A DNA stretch of 64,000 bases from Lentisphaera profundi (lineage in GTDB: Bacteria > Verrucomicrobiota > Lentisphaeria > Lentisphaerales > Lentisphaeraceae), in the NCBI RefSeq assembly GCF_028728065.1, contig NZ_CP117812.1, forward strand, positions 1,488,001-1,552,000, given 5' to 3'. The position numbers and the translations under genes are program-made. The notes under the pieces were generated by a model that saw only the letters and a list, made by a program, of their open reading frames with translations, did no database searches and was not told the origin of the DNA. Below, piece by piece: positions 8,985 to 17,752 of this stretch. Each line of letters opens with the position of its first letter. Position 1 is the stretch's first letter.

Positions 8985-10202
8985 TTAGGCTCCGAAAAGA
9001 ACAGGAACTACGTCCTTGTTGCCATTAAAAGTAATATTGCTAAAGCCACTTTGTTTGAGTACACTCGAAAATAATTGTGATGATGTGTATTTCACTTCTT
9101 TACCCTTTTCATCTACGGAACACTTGAGGTAATTCTGATGTTTAAAACCTCCACCAAACAAGAAAGCCGCACCGTTTTTATTGCTGTGTGCACTGGCATC
9201 CGCCATACCGCTGTGAAATAAGACTATCGTATCGTCAAGTAAACCACCCTCTTTTAACTTACGGACGAAATCACGTAAACCACCTAAGACTTTATTATCT
9301 ATAATCTCTAGTTCATAAATTCTTTCAGGATAACCACCATGGTGACTTAAGGTGTGATAGCCATGAGTGATCCCTTCTAAATTCCTTGTTAAGCCACCAC
9401 CAAATTGCAGCACTGCTAGCTTAGTTTGTTCTTGTTCTAAAGCATCATAGACAAGTTGATAATTGTGATGACAAGAAGGCAAAGGCGAGGCTTCTGCGTT
9501 TTCCGCAAAACCTTTCTTTAGGTAAGGTTTCTTTACTTTCAGCCACTTTTCACGCTCATTAAGAACTTCAATCTGATAGGCTACAGAAGCTTTCAAATCG
9601 ACTTCCTGAGGAGATCCTTTCCAATAACGACGTAAATTCCGTGCTAAAGTTTCTAAGATATCTCTTTCCCGTTTTATATAGGCTTTATCTTTATTGAGAT
9701 CGGTTTTTGAAAAAACCTGTTCGTGAAATGCATTGAGTCCACGTGTTGGTGGCATTGGTTGAGCAAACTGATTCCATGACACAAAATCACCTTTGTTCAC
9801 TTGATGATAAAGTAATTTATTTCTCGTTTCTTGAATTGACCCACTGGCTAAACGCTGATCTAAGCTAATGAATTGACGCTCTGGATAATGACTGCGATGA
9901 TCATAACGCATACCTGTAAAAGTTGCGGGTTGAACTTCATGCCCGCCACCCATACCTGGCTCGGAAATCCCCTGTAAAAAGGTCATATCATCTTTGAATT
10001 CTGAAAAGTACTCAGTCATATACTTACAGCTAGCGCCACCTTCCCGGTGGTTACCTGCATACATGCCTAAATCTAGACAAACAAGGACTACGTTCTTTTT
10101 TAGCTTCACACGAGGGCTAATAGGTTTTGAAGCGGCCAATGCTTGGCCCGGAACTGCCAAGCCCATGGCTGAAAGTTTTAGTAAATTTCTTCTATCAATC
10201 AT
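8985..10202 (-). CDS. DUF1552 domain protein with Tat-like signal
   Basis: A 405-residue protein that starts MIDRRNLLKLSAMGLAVPG, a twin-arginine-like signal ending near AxA (about residue 24). The body shows DUF1552 features: LFLQGISEPGMGGGH-type text near residues 75-90, LSHHGGYPERI, and LLDDTIVLFHSGMADASAHSN near the C-terminus. It is related to the alkaline phosphatase/sulfatase-like fold, but function is unproven. It precedes the DUF1592 gene by one base, the usual pairing in PVC bacteria, so the two products probably act together outside the cytoplasm. Confidence 0.87.
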   Translation of the reverse strand: MIDRRNLLKLSAMGLAVPGQALAASKPISPRVKLKKNVVLVCLDLGMYAGNHREGGASCKYMTEYFSEFKDDMTFLQGISEPGMGGGHEVQPATFTGMRYDHRSHYPERQFISLDQRLASGSIQETRNKLLYHQVNKGDFVSWNQFAQPMPPTRGLNAFHEQVFSKTDLNKDKAYIKRERDILETLARNLRRYWKGSPQEVDLKASVAYQIEVLNEREKWLKVKKPYLKKGFAENAEASPLPSCHHNYQLVYDALEQEQTKLAVLQFGGGLTRNLEGITHGYHTLSHHGGYPERIYELEIIDNKVLGGLRDFVRKLKEGGLLDDTIVLFHSGMADASAHSNKNGAAFLFGGGFKHQNYLKCSVDEKGKEVKYTSSQLFSSVLKQSGFSNITFNGNKDVVPVLFGA

Positions 10203-10813
10203 TTTTACCCCTAGATCATTGTCAACTCAAGCAACTTTTGCTTATTAAAAAAGATATCATATTGTTTATATCCACTGAACCTCAAGAGTTGACAGCAAAT
10301 TAAATAATATGACTTCAAAGACTAAATAACACACAGGAGAAGTGAATGTGACTGGGAATTGAAAAATAATAATAATTCTACAATCTCCCTGTGAAATAAT
10401 CATACTTTACTTAAGATCTACCTTCTTTAAACTTACTGATTAGTCAGTTTTTCAATTCAACTTATAAGTCCTGATACGATGATTAGTATAACTGCTTTTA
10501 ACTATATATTAATTATGAAAACTGAATGCTTTATTAACCATAACGAAACGTTTTCTGTGAATCCTCCCCCTATTATTCACGAGCTGATTTGATCCCCTAT
10601 TTTAAAAAATCACATAATCTCAACCCTTAAGAATCCCTTGGATTTCATAGATAACATCAATAAATGCCATCGTTGGCATTTGTTGATACTACAGCGATAT
10701 CATTATTAATACAAATCATACTTATTTAATTAATCTGAATTCCGTGATGGACTGTCATCCATAGTTACAAGTCACCAATCATCACACTAATAGTCAAGGA
10801 TTCTACCTAATAA
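10203..10813. other. Long A+T-rich intergenic region
   Basis: No convincing gene is seen in these 611 bases on either strand. It holds the upstream region of the leftward DUF1552 gene, the downstream region of the leftward mutase gene, and one strong inverted repeat at 10656-10687 (separate entry). Confidence 0.7.
10656..10687. other. 14-bp inverted repeat (hairpin)
   Basis: Arms ATCAATAAATGCCA (10656-10669) and TGGCATTTGTTGAT (10674-10687) pair over 14 positions with a single T-G wobble, around a TCGT loop. It lies 127 bases beyond the stop of the leftward mutase gene. No T-run follows on either strand, so it is not a classical intrinsic terminator; it could be a 3' stabilising hairpin or an operator. 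Confidence 0.75.
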
Positions 10814-12304
10814 TTAACGCCAGTCACTCATGATCTCGATACAAAGCTCATTGAGCTCCAAGGCTCGTTTTTCACTTGATGCTTCATTATAACAACGCAA
10901 TTCAGGTGCATTTCCCGAAGGACGTAAATGAATAATTTCTAAATTCTCAAAACTAATGCGAATACCATCGGTTGTATCTATCGCTTCCACTGCTCCGCAA
11001 AGCTCACCAAATACAGCTTCAATTTTGTTTGCATTATCCGCAAATTTACTTTCTACAAAAGTGGCTAACTTAGCTTTTGATTGCTCTGTAGGGAATTCTT
11101 TTATTCGATTGGAAATTGTATAACGCTCAGGAAGAGTTTTCACCAATCCCGAAACGCTTAAGCCTCGTTTTTTAGCCTCAAGTAAAATAGAAATATGAAG
11201 AATCACGGCATCGCGTGTTGGCAGTGCAGCTAGTGCCTTGCCTTCTTCTACAAGTGCTGAATTTGTCAAGAAACCTCCGTTGGCCTCATAACCTACAACC
11301 ATTTTCCCACCTGAGGCGGATGCTTCTTTCATTGATGCGATAACATAAGGGCTACCAATTTGTGTCCGACTCACTTTTTTAAATGATTGGCATAGTTCCA
11401 CTGCAGAATTACAACTCACGGGAGTCGCTACTACATCTGCACCTAAATGTTGTGCTGTGAGAATCCCGGCTACATCGCCACGTAACCAATGACCTTTTTC
11501 ATCAGAAATTAGCGGACGATCGGAATCTCCATCAGTAGAAAGTAGCGCATCATATCCTCCATTTTTACACCAGTCTAGAGCAAGTTCACAATCTTCGGGT
11601 CGAATCGCTTCCGTATCAACAGGGATAAATTTAGTACTGCGACCTAAGCCCCTTACATTTGCACCAAGAGCTGAATAAATTCTTTTAAGTGTATCACGTC
11701 CCACCGCAGAATGTTCGTAGACACCAAGGTTCAAGCCTGCCAAGGCTTGCTCATCATAGAAATCTGTATAGCGCTGGATATAAATATCCTCTGCAGCTTG
11801 ATAAGGTTTTTCAAGTTCGTATGCAGTGCTAAAAAAACCATTTTCTTTACAAAGGCCTTCGGGGATACTTACATTCTGACGGCGAATACCTTGTTCATCT
11901 TCTTTTAATATTTCGCCTACGGGAGTGTTGTATTTTATGCCATTGCGATCATCTGGAATATGTGAACCGGTGACCATTACTGAAGGAATCGAATTTAAGA
12001 TACCATAATACGCAATAGCTGGAGCTGGAATCTCACCACAATAAAGAGGACTATAACCTTTATCTTCAATAGCTTTTGCGACGGCCGCACAAATCCTGGG
12101 TGAGGATGGACGCAAGTCCCCTGCTATGGCCACTTGGCATGCCGGATCTATATTATTACTCTCTTCCAAGTGCTGTAAAAAAGCGACTGTATAAGCATAG
12201 CAAACTTCATCAGTCATCTTATCTGCTAAACCACGAGCACCAGAAGTGCCAAACTTCACACCACTAAGTTCCATCAGTTCTTCAATATTGTAAATTTTAG
12301 TCAT
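10814..12304 (-). CDS. Phosphohexomutase (phosphomannomutase/phosphoglucomutase family)
   Basis: A 496-residue alpha-D-phosphohexomutase. Visible: VKFGTSGARG near the N-terminus, the phosphoserine loop TGSHIPDDRNG (serine in place of the more usual TASHNP context), the metal loop DGDSDRP, the sugar-specificity loop GYEANGG and the phosphate-binding RPSGNAPELRCY at the C-terminus. It interconverts hexose 1- and 6-phosphates; mannose versus glucose specificity cannot be told from sequence alone. I place the start at 12304 because the longer frame adds 16 residues with no family similarity and a GAGG ribosome site precedes this ATG. It stands alone on its strand. Confidence 0.9.
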   Translation of the reverse strand: MTKIYNIEELMELSGVKFGTSGARGLADKMTDEVCYAYTVAFLQHLEESNNIDPACQVAIAGDLRPSSPRICAAVAKAIEDKGYSPLYCGEIPAPAIAYYGILNSIPSVMVTGSHIPDDRNGIKYNTPVGEILKEDEQGIRRQNVSIPEGLCKENGFFSTAYELEKPYQAAEDIYIQRYTDFYDEQALAGLNLGVYEHSAVGRDTLKRIYSALGANVRGLGRSTKFIPVDTEAIRPEDCELALDWCKNGGYDALLSTDGDSDRPLISDEKGHWLRGDVAGILTAQHLGADVVATPVSCNSAVELCQSFKKVSRTQIGSPYVIASMKEASASGGKMVVGYEANGGFLTNSALVEEGKALAALPTRDAVILHISILLEAKKRGLSVSGLVKTLPERYTISNRIKEFPTEQSKAKLATFVESKFADNANKIEAVFGELCGAVEAIDTTDGIRISFENLEIIHLRPSGNAPELRCYNEASSEKRALELNELCIEIMSDWR

Positions 12305-12560
12305 CAAGCCTACCCTCAAATAAATATATAATAAATGACTAAAACGCACAAAATGAAAAAATACGTGGATTAAAGCCTTAAAAAATGTTCTAGAAAGTAT
12401 GCTTGTTTTTTTATATAATCCAATTTATCCCGTAAAGTCATAAACAATCATTTCTGTAAAATTACTAATTTGTCTATTTTTCTCCGTTTATTGTAGCACA
12501 AAGGCTATCTTATTTGTTTCTTAATAAAACTCTTTTTCAAATTTATATGGATACAAGCCC

Positions 12561-15017
12561 ATGACTCTAAGACCATTATTAGGCCTTTTTGCCTTTTCAC
12601 TTTTCTTTACTGCTTGTGATCAAGCAAACTCCTCACATGCCAAGGAACTTAATAAATCACCCCTTGCGATCTCTTTAGCTGAAAAATCCTTTAAGCAACA
12701 TCGCGATTTTAGTTTGAGTTACTGGGCAGATAAAATCACCGCCGATAAACCTAAGTTCGTAATTGAGAGTAATTACTTTCATTCCGAAATTTCTACAAAG
12801 ACTTTAAGTATTGCCACTCTTGAATGGCGCGATGGTTCAGTTGATCGACATTCCCGTCAGGCTAAGACAAATCAAGTCAGCGCTATACCTTTTAGTATTA
12901 ATCAAATCATCAATGGTAAAAGTCATAAACTACTCGGTTTTCAAGATAACAAGCGTTTGGAAAATTGTGCTCTCATCGAAAATGGACGTTTCTTTCAACG
13001 TCGAGTTCTTTCGCAATTACTTTGGCAAGACCTTAAAAATCAAGAAGAGAACTATTACGAAATTTCTGCCTGGCCTGACCACGTTCAATTCCACCTCGAT
13101 CTTCCACAAGCTCAAGCTATTAATTGGGAAATTGATTTACAGGCTTATGCAGATGTAAAAATCATCAATAACACAAACCTTAGTTTTAGTACTTCCAAGG
13201 GCAAAAAATTCCGACTAAGTACCAATGCACAAAAATTAAAACGCGTCGGCAAAAAAATATTTTTCGAATTCCATTCTTCTAAAGCTAGTATTCGTTTCAT
13301 ACCCAATTCGAGCCAAAATAATGACTCACTCTCTAAGGAGATTACTATCACTGCACAGCAAACTCTGCCTAAAGCCAATGTCGTGCCTGTGAAATTCAAT
13401 GAGAACTTACAGGCCTTTCAATTTGATCTTGACCATATTAATACCAAGCATTTACCTGAGGAACAAAATAAACGCCAAGAACTCATCAAATTTCAAGTAT
13501 CAAATAAGTCCGCTCAAGCCAAACAGGTGAAACTTGTTTTTAGTAAAAAAGGAAGCGTTGGACCTATAACTGGAATATCTTCTATTTTGCGTGATGCTGA
13601 TGGCACTCCGAACGGTACACATATCCAGCTTTCTAAAAACTGGCATAAAGGCAGTAAACATAAATTTGAAGGGGCATGGTTCCGTGGCTTTACTTTACTT
13701 ACGGTCCCAGCAAAAAGTACTCTCGACCTGCAATACCTAAGTGTCAATGGCTTTTTCGGGAACCTTCCTGCGGCTTCTCATAATCAATTAGCACTGCCTG
13801 GTTACCAATCCAAACGCTACCATCTCTGGGAACAATCAGCCCTTGGTGCTTGGGGCGAATCCATTTGTTATGACCCTAACCACGGTCTTGCTAGTGCTAT
13901 CACTGACGTACGTCCTCTCATGGTAAGATCTATGTCTCCTATGAACAAAAAATGGTCTTGGACTAATAATGTCGGTGGCGGAGAATTTTTCTCTGTTTAT
14001 AAAAATGGTAAAGCGACACCACTCAAACATATCAAAGTAAAAGTCGATCATAAGCGCAATTGCCCTGTGCTTACTGAAGTCACTTACGCAAGTGAACTCG
14101 AAGATGGCTCCGCTGAGCTCTCTTATACCGCATCTCTCTCTCGTACCGATGATATGGTTCGTGGGATTTATAATATTGACTACATCATTAAAAAAGACAT
14201 AAGCTTTGATCGTCTCGTACTCTTTCAAGTAGGAGCAGATAACTACAACTATACCCATGAAAATGAATTTGCGGTAGGGCACGGAAAAACAATGACAAAA
14301 ACTTGGGCTACTGCTCCAGGTGGAAATCAGTATAAAAGCCCTGCTTTAAAATTAGACAAAGCTAATTCTTGGGTTTCTCTACATAAATCTGATCCTATGA
14401 AGGAAGGCGCCAGCGCTAATCGTGGAATCATTATTCGCTCATGGAAAGCTTCTATCCATGGTTCTACTCAAGCTCCATGGGCGATTGAACGAAGTCTCGA
14501 TTTGGGTAGAAGAAAAACCTCTATTTGCGATATAATTCTCGATCCAAAAATCAAAATTCTCAAAGCGGGAGATCGTATCACTGCCTGTATCGAAATGATA
14601 GTTACTCCCCAGTTTGCCAATGATTATTATGGGCCCAATGAAAAACTTCACCAAGCTTTAAAAATCAATCAAAATACTTGGAAAATGATTGCTCGCGATG
14701 CTGCTGAGAACGATCTTCAAGCAAAAATAATAAAAGGCTCAATCATTCGTCAACGCCCCCTGAAAATTGCGGTCGATCAAAAACAAGCAGAATTCACTCT
14801 CAAGGGTGGTTTAGCTTATCAGCCCGTGACCTTTACTCAACTTGGTGAATATAAAAAGGCTCTTCTAGAAATCAAAACTGCCTCAGGCTGGAAAAAAGTT
14901 CCTCAATCTGAATTTCTCCAAAATGACTATAATCCCAAGACCAAACGATGGGAGATTACTTATAGTCTCGATTTAAATGATCCTGCACCTAAACATTTTC
15001 GTTTTTCACTTCCTTAA
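12561..15017 (+). CDS. Large secreted lipoprotein of unknown function
   Basis: An 818-residue protein with a lipoprotein signal: hydrophobic core, then FFTAC with the lipidation cysteine at residue 19. The mature part appears beta-rich throughout, without a family I recognise; aromatic-rich stretches (around 400-560) would suit a carbohydrate-active or carbohydrate-binding protein, but no catalytic motif is evident. It lies 56 bases before the sigma B-kinase B pair on the same strand and at the left edge of the glycan-degradation region, so it may belong to that regulon (inference). The upstream ribosome site is weak. Confidence 0.75.
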   Translation: MTLRPLLGLFAFSLFFTACDQANSSHAKELNKSPLAISLAEKSFKQHRDFSLSYWADKITADKPKFVIESNYFHSEISTKTLSIATLEWRDGSVDRHSRQAKTNQVSAIPFSINQIINGKSHKLLGFQDNKRLENCALIENGRFFQRRVLSQLLWQDLKNQEENYYEISAWPDHVQFHLDLPQAQAINWEIDLQAYADVKIINNTNLSFSTSKGKKFRLSTNAQKLKRVGKKIFFEFHSSKASIRFIPNSSQNNDSLSKEITITAQQTLPKANVVPVKFNENLQAFQFDLDHINTKHLPEEQNKRQELIKFQVSNKSAQAKQVKLVFSKKGSVGPITGISSILRDADGTPNGTHIQLSKNWHKGSKHKFEGAWFRGFTLLTVPAKSTLDLQYLSVNGFFGNLPAASHNQLALPGYQSKRYHLWEQSALGAWGESICYDPNHGLASAITDVRPLMVRSMSPMNKKWSWTNNVGGGEFFSVYKNGKATPLKHIKVKVDHKRNCPVLTEVTYASELEDGSAELSYTASLSRTDDMVRGIYNIDYIIKKDISFDRLVLFQVGADNYNYTHENEFAVGHGKTMTKTWATAPGGNQYKSPALKLDKANSWVSLHKSDPMKEGASANRGIIIRSWKASIHGSTQAPWAIERSLDLGRRKTSICDIILDPKIKILKAGDRITACIEMIVTPQFANDYYGPNEKLHQALKINQNTWKMIARDAAENDLQAKIIKGSIIRQRPLKIAVDQKQAEFTLKGGLAYQPVTFTQLGEYKKALLEIKTASGWKKVPQSEFLQNDYNPKTKRWEITYSLDLNDPAPKHFRFSLP

Positions 15018-15073
15018 GCATTGTAAGTAAGTTTCTTAAGTATTAAATTCCGCTTAATTAGGAGTCCCTTAAT

Positions 15074-15676
15074 ATGAGTACCGATTACAACACCAGAGAA
15101 ACTTTGTTGCAAAAACTTCAGAAGGCAGAAGATGAGCATTCTTGGGATGACTTTGTAAAGTACTACGAAGGCTATATTTACGTGGTAATCCGTAGTTTCG
15201 GGGTTGATATCAATACCAGTGAAGACCTGCTCCAGGACGTACTTATCAAAGTCTGGAAAGCCTTGCCAAAATTTGAATATCACAATGAAAAATGTCGCTT
15301 TCGCACTTGGTTATGTGTACTCATTCGCAATACCACATACAACTTCTTCAAATCAAAAGCTAATAGACAAAGCAATAGTAATGTCAGCTATGATGATCTC
15401 CTCAGTTCCCTTAATCTCATTTCTGAACCTGAGATTGATAAAATTGCTGAATTAGAATGGAAGAGCTACGTATCCAACCTCGCTTGGGAGAATGTAAAGG
15501 ATGGTTTTTCTGATGCCGCTCGCCAAGTTTTTGAATCATCCATCATCGGTGAATCCAACGATACTATAGCCGCAAAATTTAATATCCCTGAAAGTAGTGT
15601 GCGAGTCCATAGATCACGTATAAAAAAAGTTCTTATCAAGGAAATTGCTCGCCTCAACATAGAATTAGGCGGCTAA
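15074..15676 (+). CDS. ECF-type sigma factor (sigma B), partner of kinase B
   Basis: A 200-residue two-region sigma factor. Region 2 includes INTSEDLLQDVLIKVWKALP (about 43-62) and FRTWLCVLIRNTTYNFFKSK; region 4 ends with a helix-turn-helix around IAAKFNIPESSVRVHRSR. The acidic region 2.2 residues (SEDLLQD) are kept. An AGGAG ribosome site lies before the ATG. The kinase B gene starts 6 bases after its stop. It is the closest relative of sigma E (57654-58256): both end in LGG, and their kinases are also sister proteins. No anti-sigma gene is nearby. Confidence 0.92.
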   Translation: MSTDYNTRETLLQKLQKAEDEHSWDDFVKYYEGYIYVVIRSFGVDINTSEDLLQDVLIKVWKALPKFEYHNEKCRFRTWLCVLIRNTTYNFFKSKANRQSNSNVSYDDLLSSLNLISEPEIDKIAELEWKSYVSNLAWENVKDGFSDAARQVFESSIIGESNDTIAAKFNIPESSVRVHRSRIKKVLIKEIARLNIELGG

Positions 15677-15682
15677 AAAAAC

Positions 15683-17704
15683 ATGCCCAGAAAGGAAGAG
15701 CAATTTAACAAAAATCTCGCTTCATTTTTTGATGAAGTTAGTGATCTTGACGCCACTCCGCTAAGCGACATCATCCTCTCCAATAAAGAGCGGTATTATG
15801 ATTTCAACTTCTATTGTGAAGGCGGGCTCAAAAAAATCTACCGCTGCAAAGACCGCAAAACAGGCCGCGAAGTGGCCATGGCTTCCCTCAAGGATGAACT
15901 TAGCGATGCCCGCAAAGAATCTTTTTTTCGCGAGGCCCGCCTCAGTGCTTCTCTTCAGCATCCTAATATTGTTCCCGTTTACGATATCGGCATCAAAGAT
16001 GACTCTCCTTGGTTCACCATGAAATTCATTTCAGGTCAATCCCTTGACGAGCTTATTAAGCAAGAGCCTCCACTAAGTCAGAAACTAGATATTTTTATCA
16101 GAATTTGTGATGCCATCGCCTATGCTCATTCAAGGGGTATCATCCACCTCGATTTAAAACCTGACAATATTCGTATCAGTGAATACGGTAATGTTGTCGT
16201 CGTCGATTGGGGATTGGGACAAATCATGGCGTCAGACTGCGATGAAGAGCTCCTAGAGTGTTACTCTTTTAACTCCCATGACTTAGATACCATGACGGTT
16301 GATGGCAATATCAAGGGAACACCAGGTTATATGGCTCCTGAACAAACAAGCCTAATAAAAAATAAAAAAGCTCCCCATACAGATATTTTTTCTTTGGGCT
16401 GCATTCTTTACACCTTGCTTACAGCAAAGAAACCCTTCACAGGTAGTGACTTAAATGATGTCATTAAAAAAACGGCTGAATGCACCTTTGATGCTCCTTC
16501 TAAACGTCGACCAGAGCTCGAGATACCTGCCCCTCTAGAAGCCGTTTGCCTCAAAGCCATGTCCGCTAATCCAACTGATCGTTATCAAAGTGTGACCGAA
16601 CTTCAAAAAGAAATCCTCAAATACCGCGACGGTTTTGCGACCGCCGCAGAAAATGCCAGCCTATTAAAATTACTGCAACTCTGGTTTAGACGACACAAAT
16701 CTCTTTCTATCGTATCCATTCTTGCTCTTTTACTGAGTATGGCGGCTATTATTGCGGTCATGAATAACCTCAAGCTTGCGGAAATCAATGCGCTACAACT
16801 CGCTGAAAAATTGCGTATTGAAAAAGATTATGCTATCAAAATAAATAAAGAATCCGCTCCTCGTTTCTTAGCGCGGGCCGAGTATGCTTTCCGCATTTTT
16901 AACTTTGAGGACACCGCAAACTTTGCTGACAGTGCCGTTGAACTCGATCCCTCATTAAAAGATGCTTGGCGCCTCAAAGGTGAGTTACATTTCATTGCTC
17001 AGGAATTCAACTCCGCACTTGAAGCTTTCTCCAAAAGCAATGTCAACCCCGCGCTAATACAAGTCTGTAAAAAATACTCCCTGATAAAAAACAAAGATTC
17101 GGATCATCTGAAACTATCTCAGTATCTAGCGCTTTTCCAGGATTGTATCAAAGAAAAACTCAAAGCTCAAGTCGCGGGTCTGATGCATAAAATGGCTTAT
17201 TCTGATTTATCCATAGATGATCGAATTAATTTCTGCAAAGGAATTATTAGTGTCCACAACAAACTGATGACCATACACTTTAAATACGATAAACAGACAA
17301 AAACTCTTGATATGTCAAATAATCCAGAAATAATTACCGCCCTGGCTATTCAAAACTTTCCCTGTGAAATAGCTAACCTCTCCTATACCTCTATATCTAA
17401 TCTTATCTGCTTCAGAGCTCAACCCTTAGAAGAGCTCAATATTAGTAATACCAAAGTTGTAGAACTCCATAGTCTAGATAATAATGGGCTTCGCAAACTC
17501 AATATTTCGCATACTTCTATCCCTAATCTCACCCGTCTTCACGGCTCTCAAATTGAAGAACTCGACATAAGTCACACTAATGTTCAAAATCTGACTTTCG
17601 TTCCCGAAATGCCCAAACTAAAGCGTTTAACTGTCCACAAGGGTCAATTCCCAGAGAGTGAAATCTCTAGACTTCCAAAGACGATCAATTTAACGATAAA
17701 ATAG
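15683..17704 (+). CDS. Transmembrane Ser/Thr kinase with relocated lysine (kinase B)
   Basis: A 673-residue protein: cytoplasmic kinase domain (about 40-315), membrane segment (341-360) preceded by basic FRRHK, a short coiled coil (362-385), a TPR-like region (about 393-455) and LRR-like repeats (about 560-655, unit LEELNISNTKVVEL). Kinase residues: glycine loop CEGGLKK with Lys50, beta-3 VAMA (64-67) where alanine replaces the VAxK lysine, alpha-C Glu84, HLDLKPDN (155-162), DWG (175-177), GTPGYMAPE (212-220). Thus all catalytic residues are present but the lysine sits in the glycine loop, as in WNK kinases. It follows sigma B by 6 bases; the C-terminal part is predicted periplasmic and may sense a ligand or partner (inference). 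The convergent beta-galactosidase gene ends 48 bases away. Confidence 0.92.
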   Translation: MPRKEEQFNKNLASFFDEVSDLDATPLSDIILSNKERYYDFNFYCEGGLKKIYRCKDRKTGREVAMASLKDELSDARKESFFREARLSASLQHPNIVPVYDIGIKDDSPWFTMKFISGQSLDELIKQEPPLSQKLDIFIRICDAIAYAHSRGIIHLDLKPDNIRISEYGNVVVVDWGLGQIMASDCDEELLECYSFNSHDLDTMTVDGNIKGTPGYMAPEQTSLIKNKKAPHTDIFSLGCILYTLLTAKKPFTGSDLNDVIKKTAECTFDAPSKRRPELEIPAPLEAVCLKAMSANPTDRYQSVTELQKEILKYRDGFATAAENASLLKLLQLWFRRHKSLSIVSILALLLSMAAIIAVMNNLKLAEINALQLAEKLRIEKDYAIKINKESAPRFLARAEYAFRIFNFEDTANFADSAVELDPSLKDAWRLKGELHFIAQEFNSALEAFSKSNVNPALIQVCKKYSLIKNKDSDHLKLSQYLALFQDCIKEKLKAQVAGLMHKMAYSDLSIDDRINFCKGIISVHNKLMTIHFKYDKQTKTLDMSNNPEIITALAIQNFPCEIANLSYTSISNLICFRAQPLEELNISNTKVVELHSLDNNGLRKLNISHTSIPNLTRLHGSQIEELDISHTNVQNLTFVPEMPKLKRLTVHKGQFPESEISRLPKTINLTIK

Positions 17705-17752
17705 CTGAATTTCTTCAATTTTGGGAACGCTGAGCACCAGCTCGTCCTTAGC

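Noticed and set aside
12305-12349. Upstream start for the phosphohexomutase
   Set aside because: The extra 16 residues do not resemble the family, and the ATG at 12304 has a ribosome site.
17705-17752. Bidirectional terminator between kinase B and beta-galactosidase
   Set aside because: Only a short TGAGC/GCTCA pairing with no T-run was seen; too weak to report.
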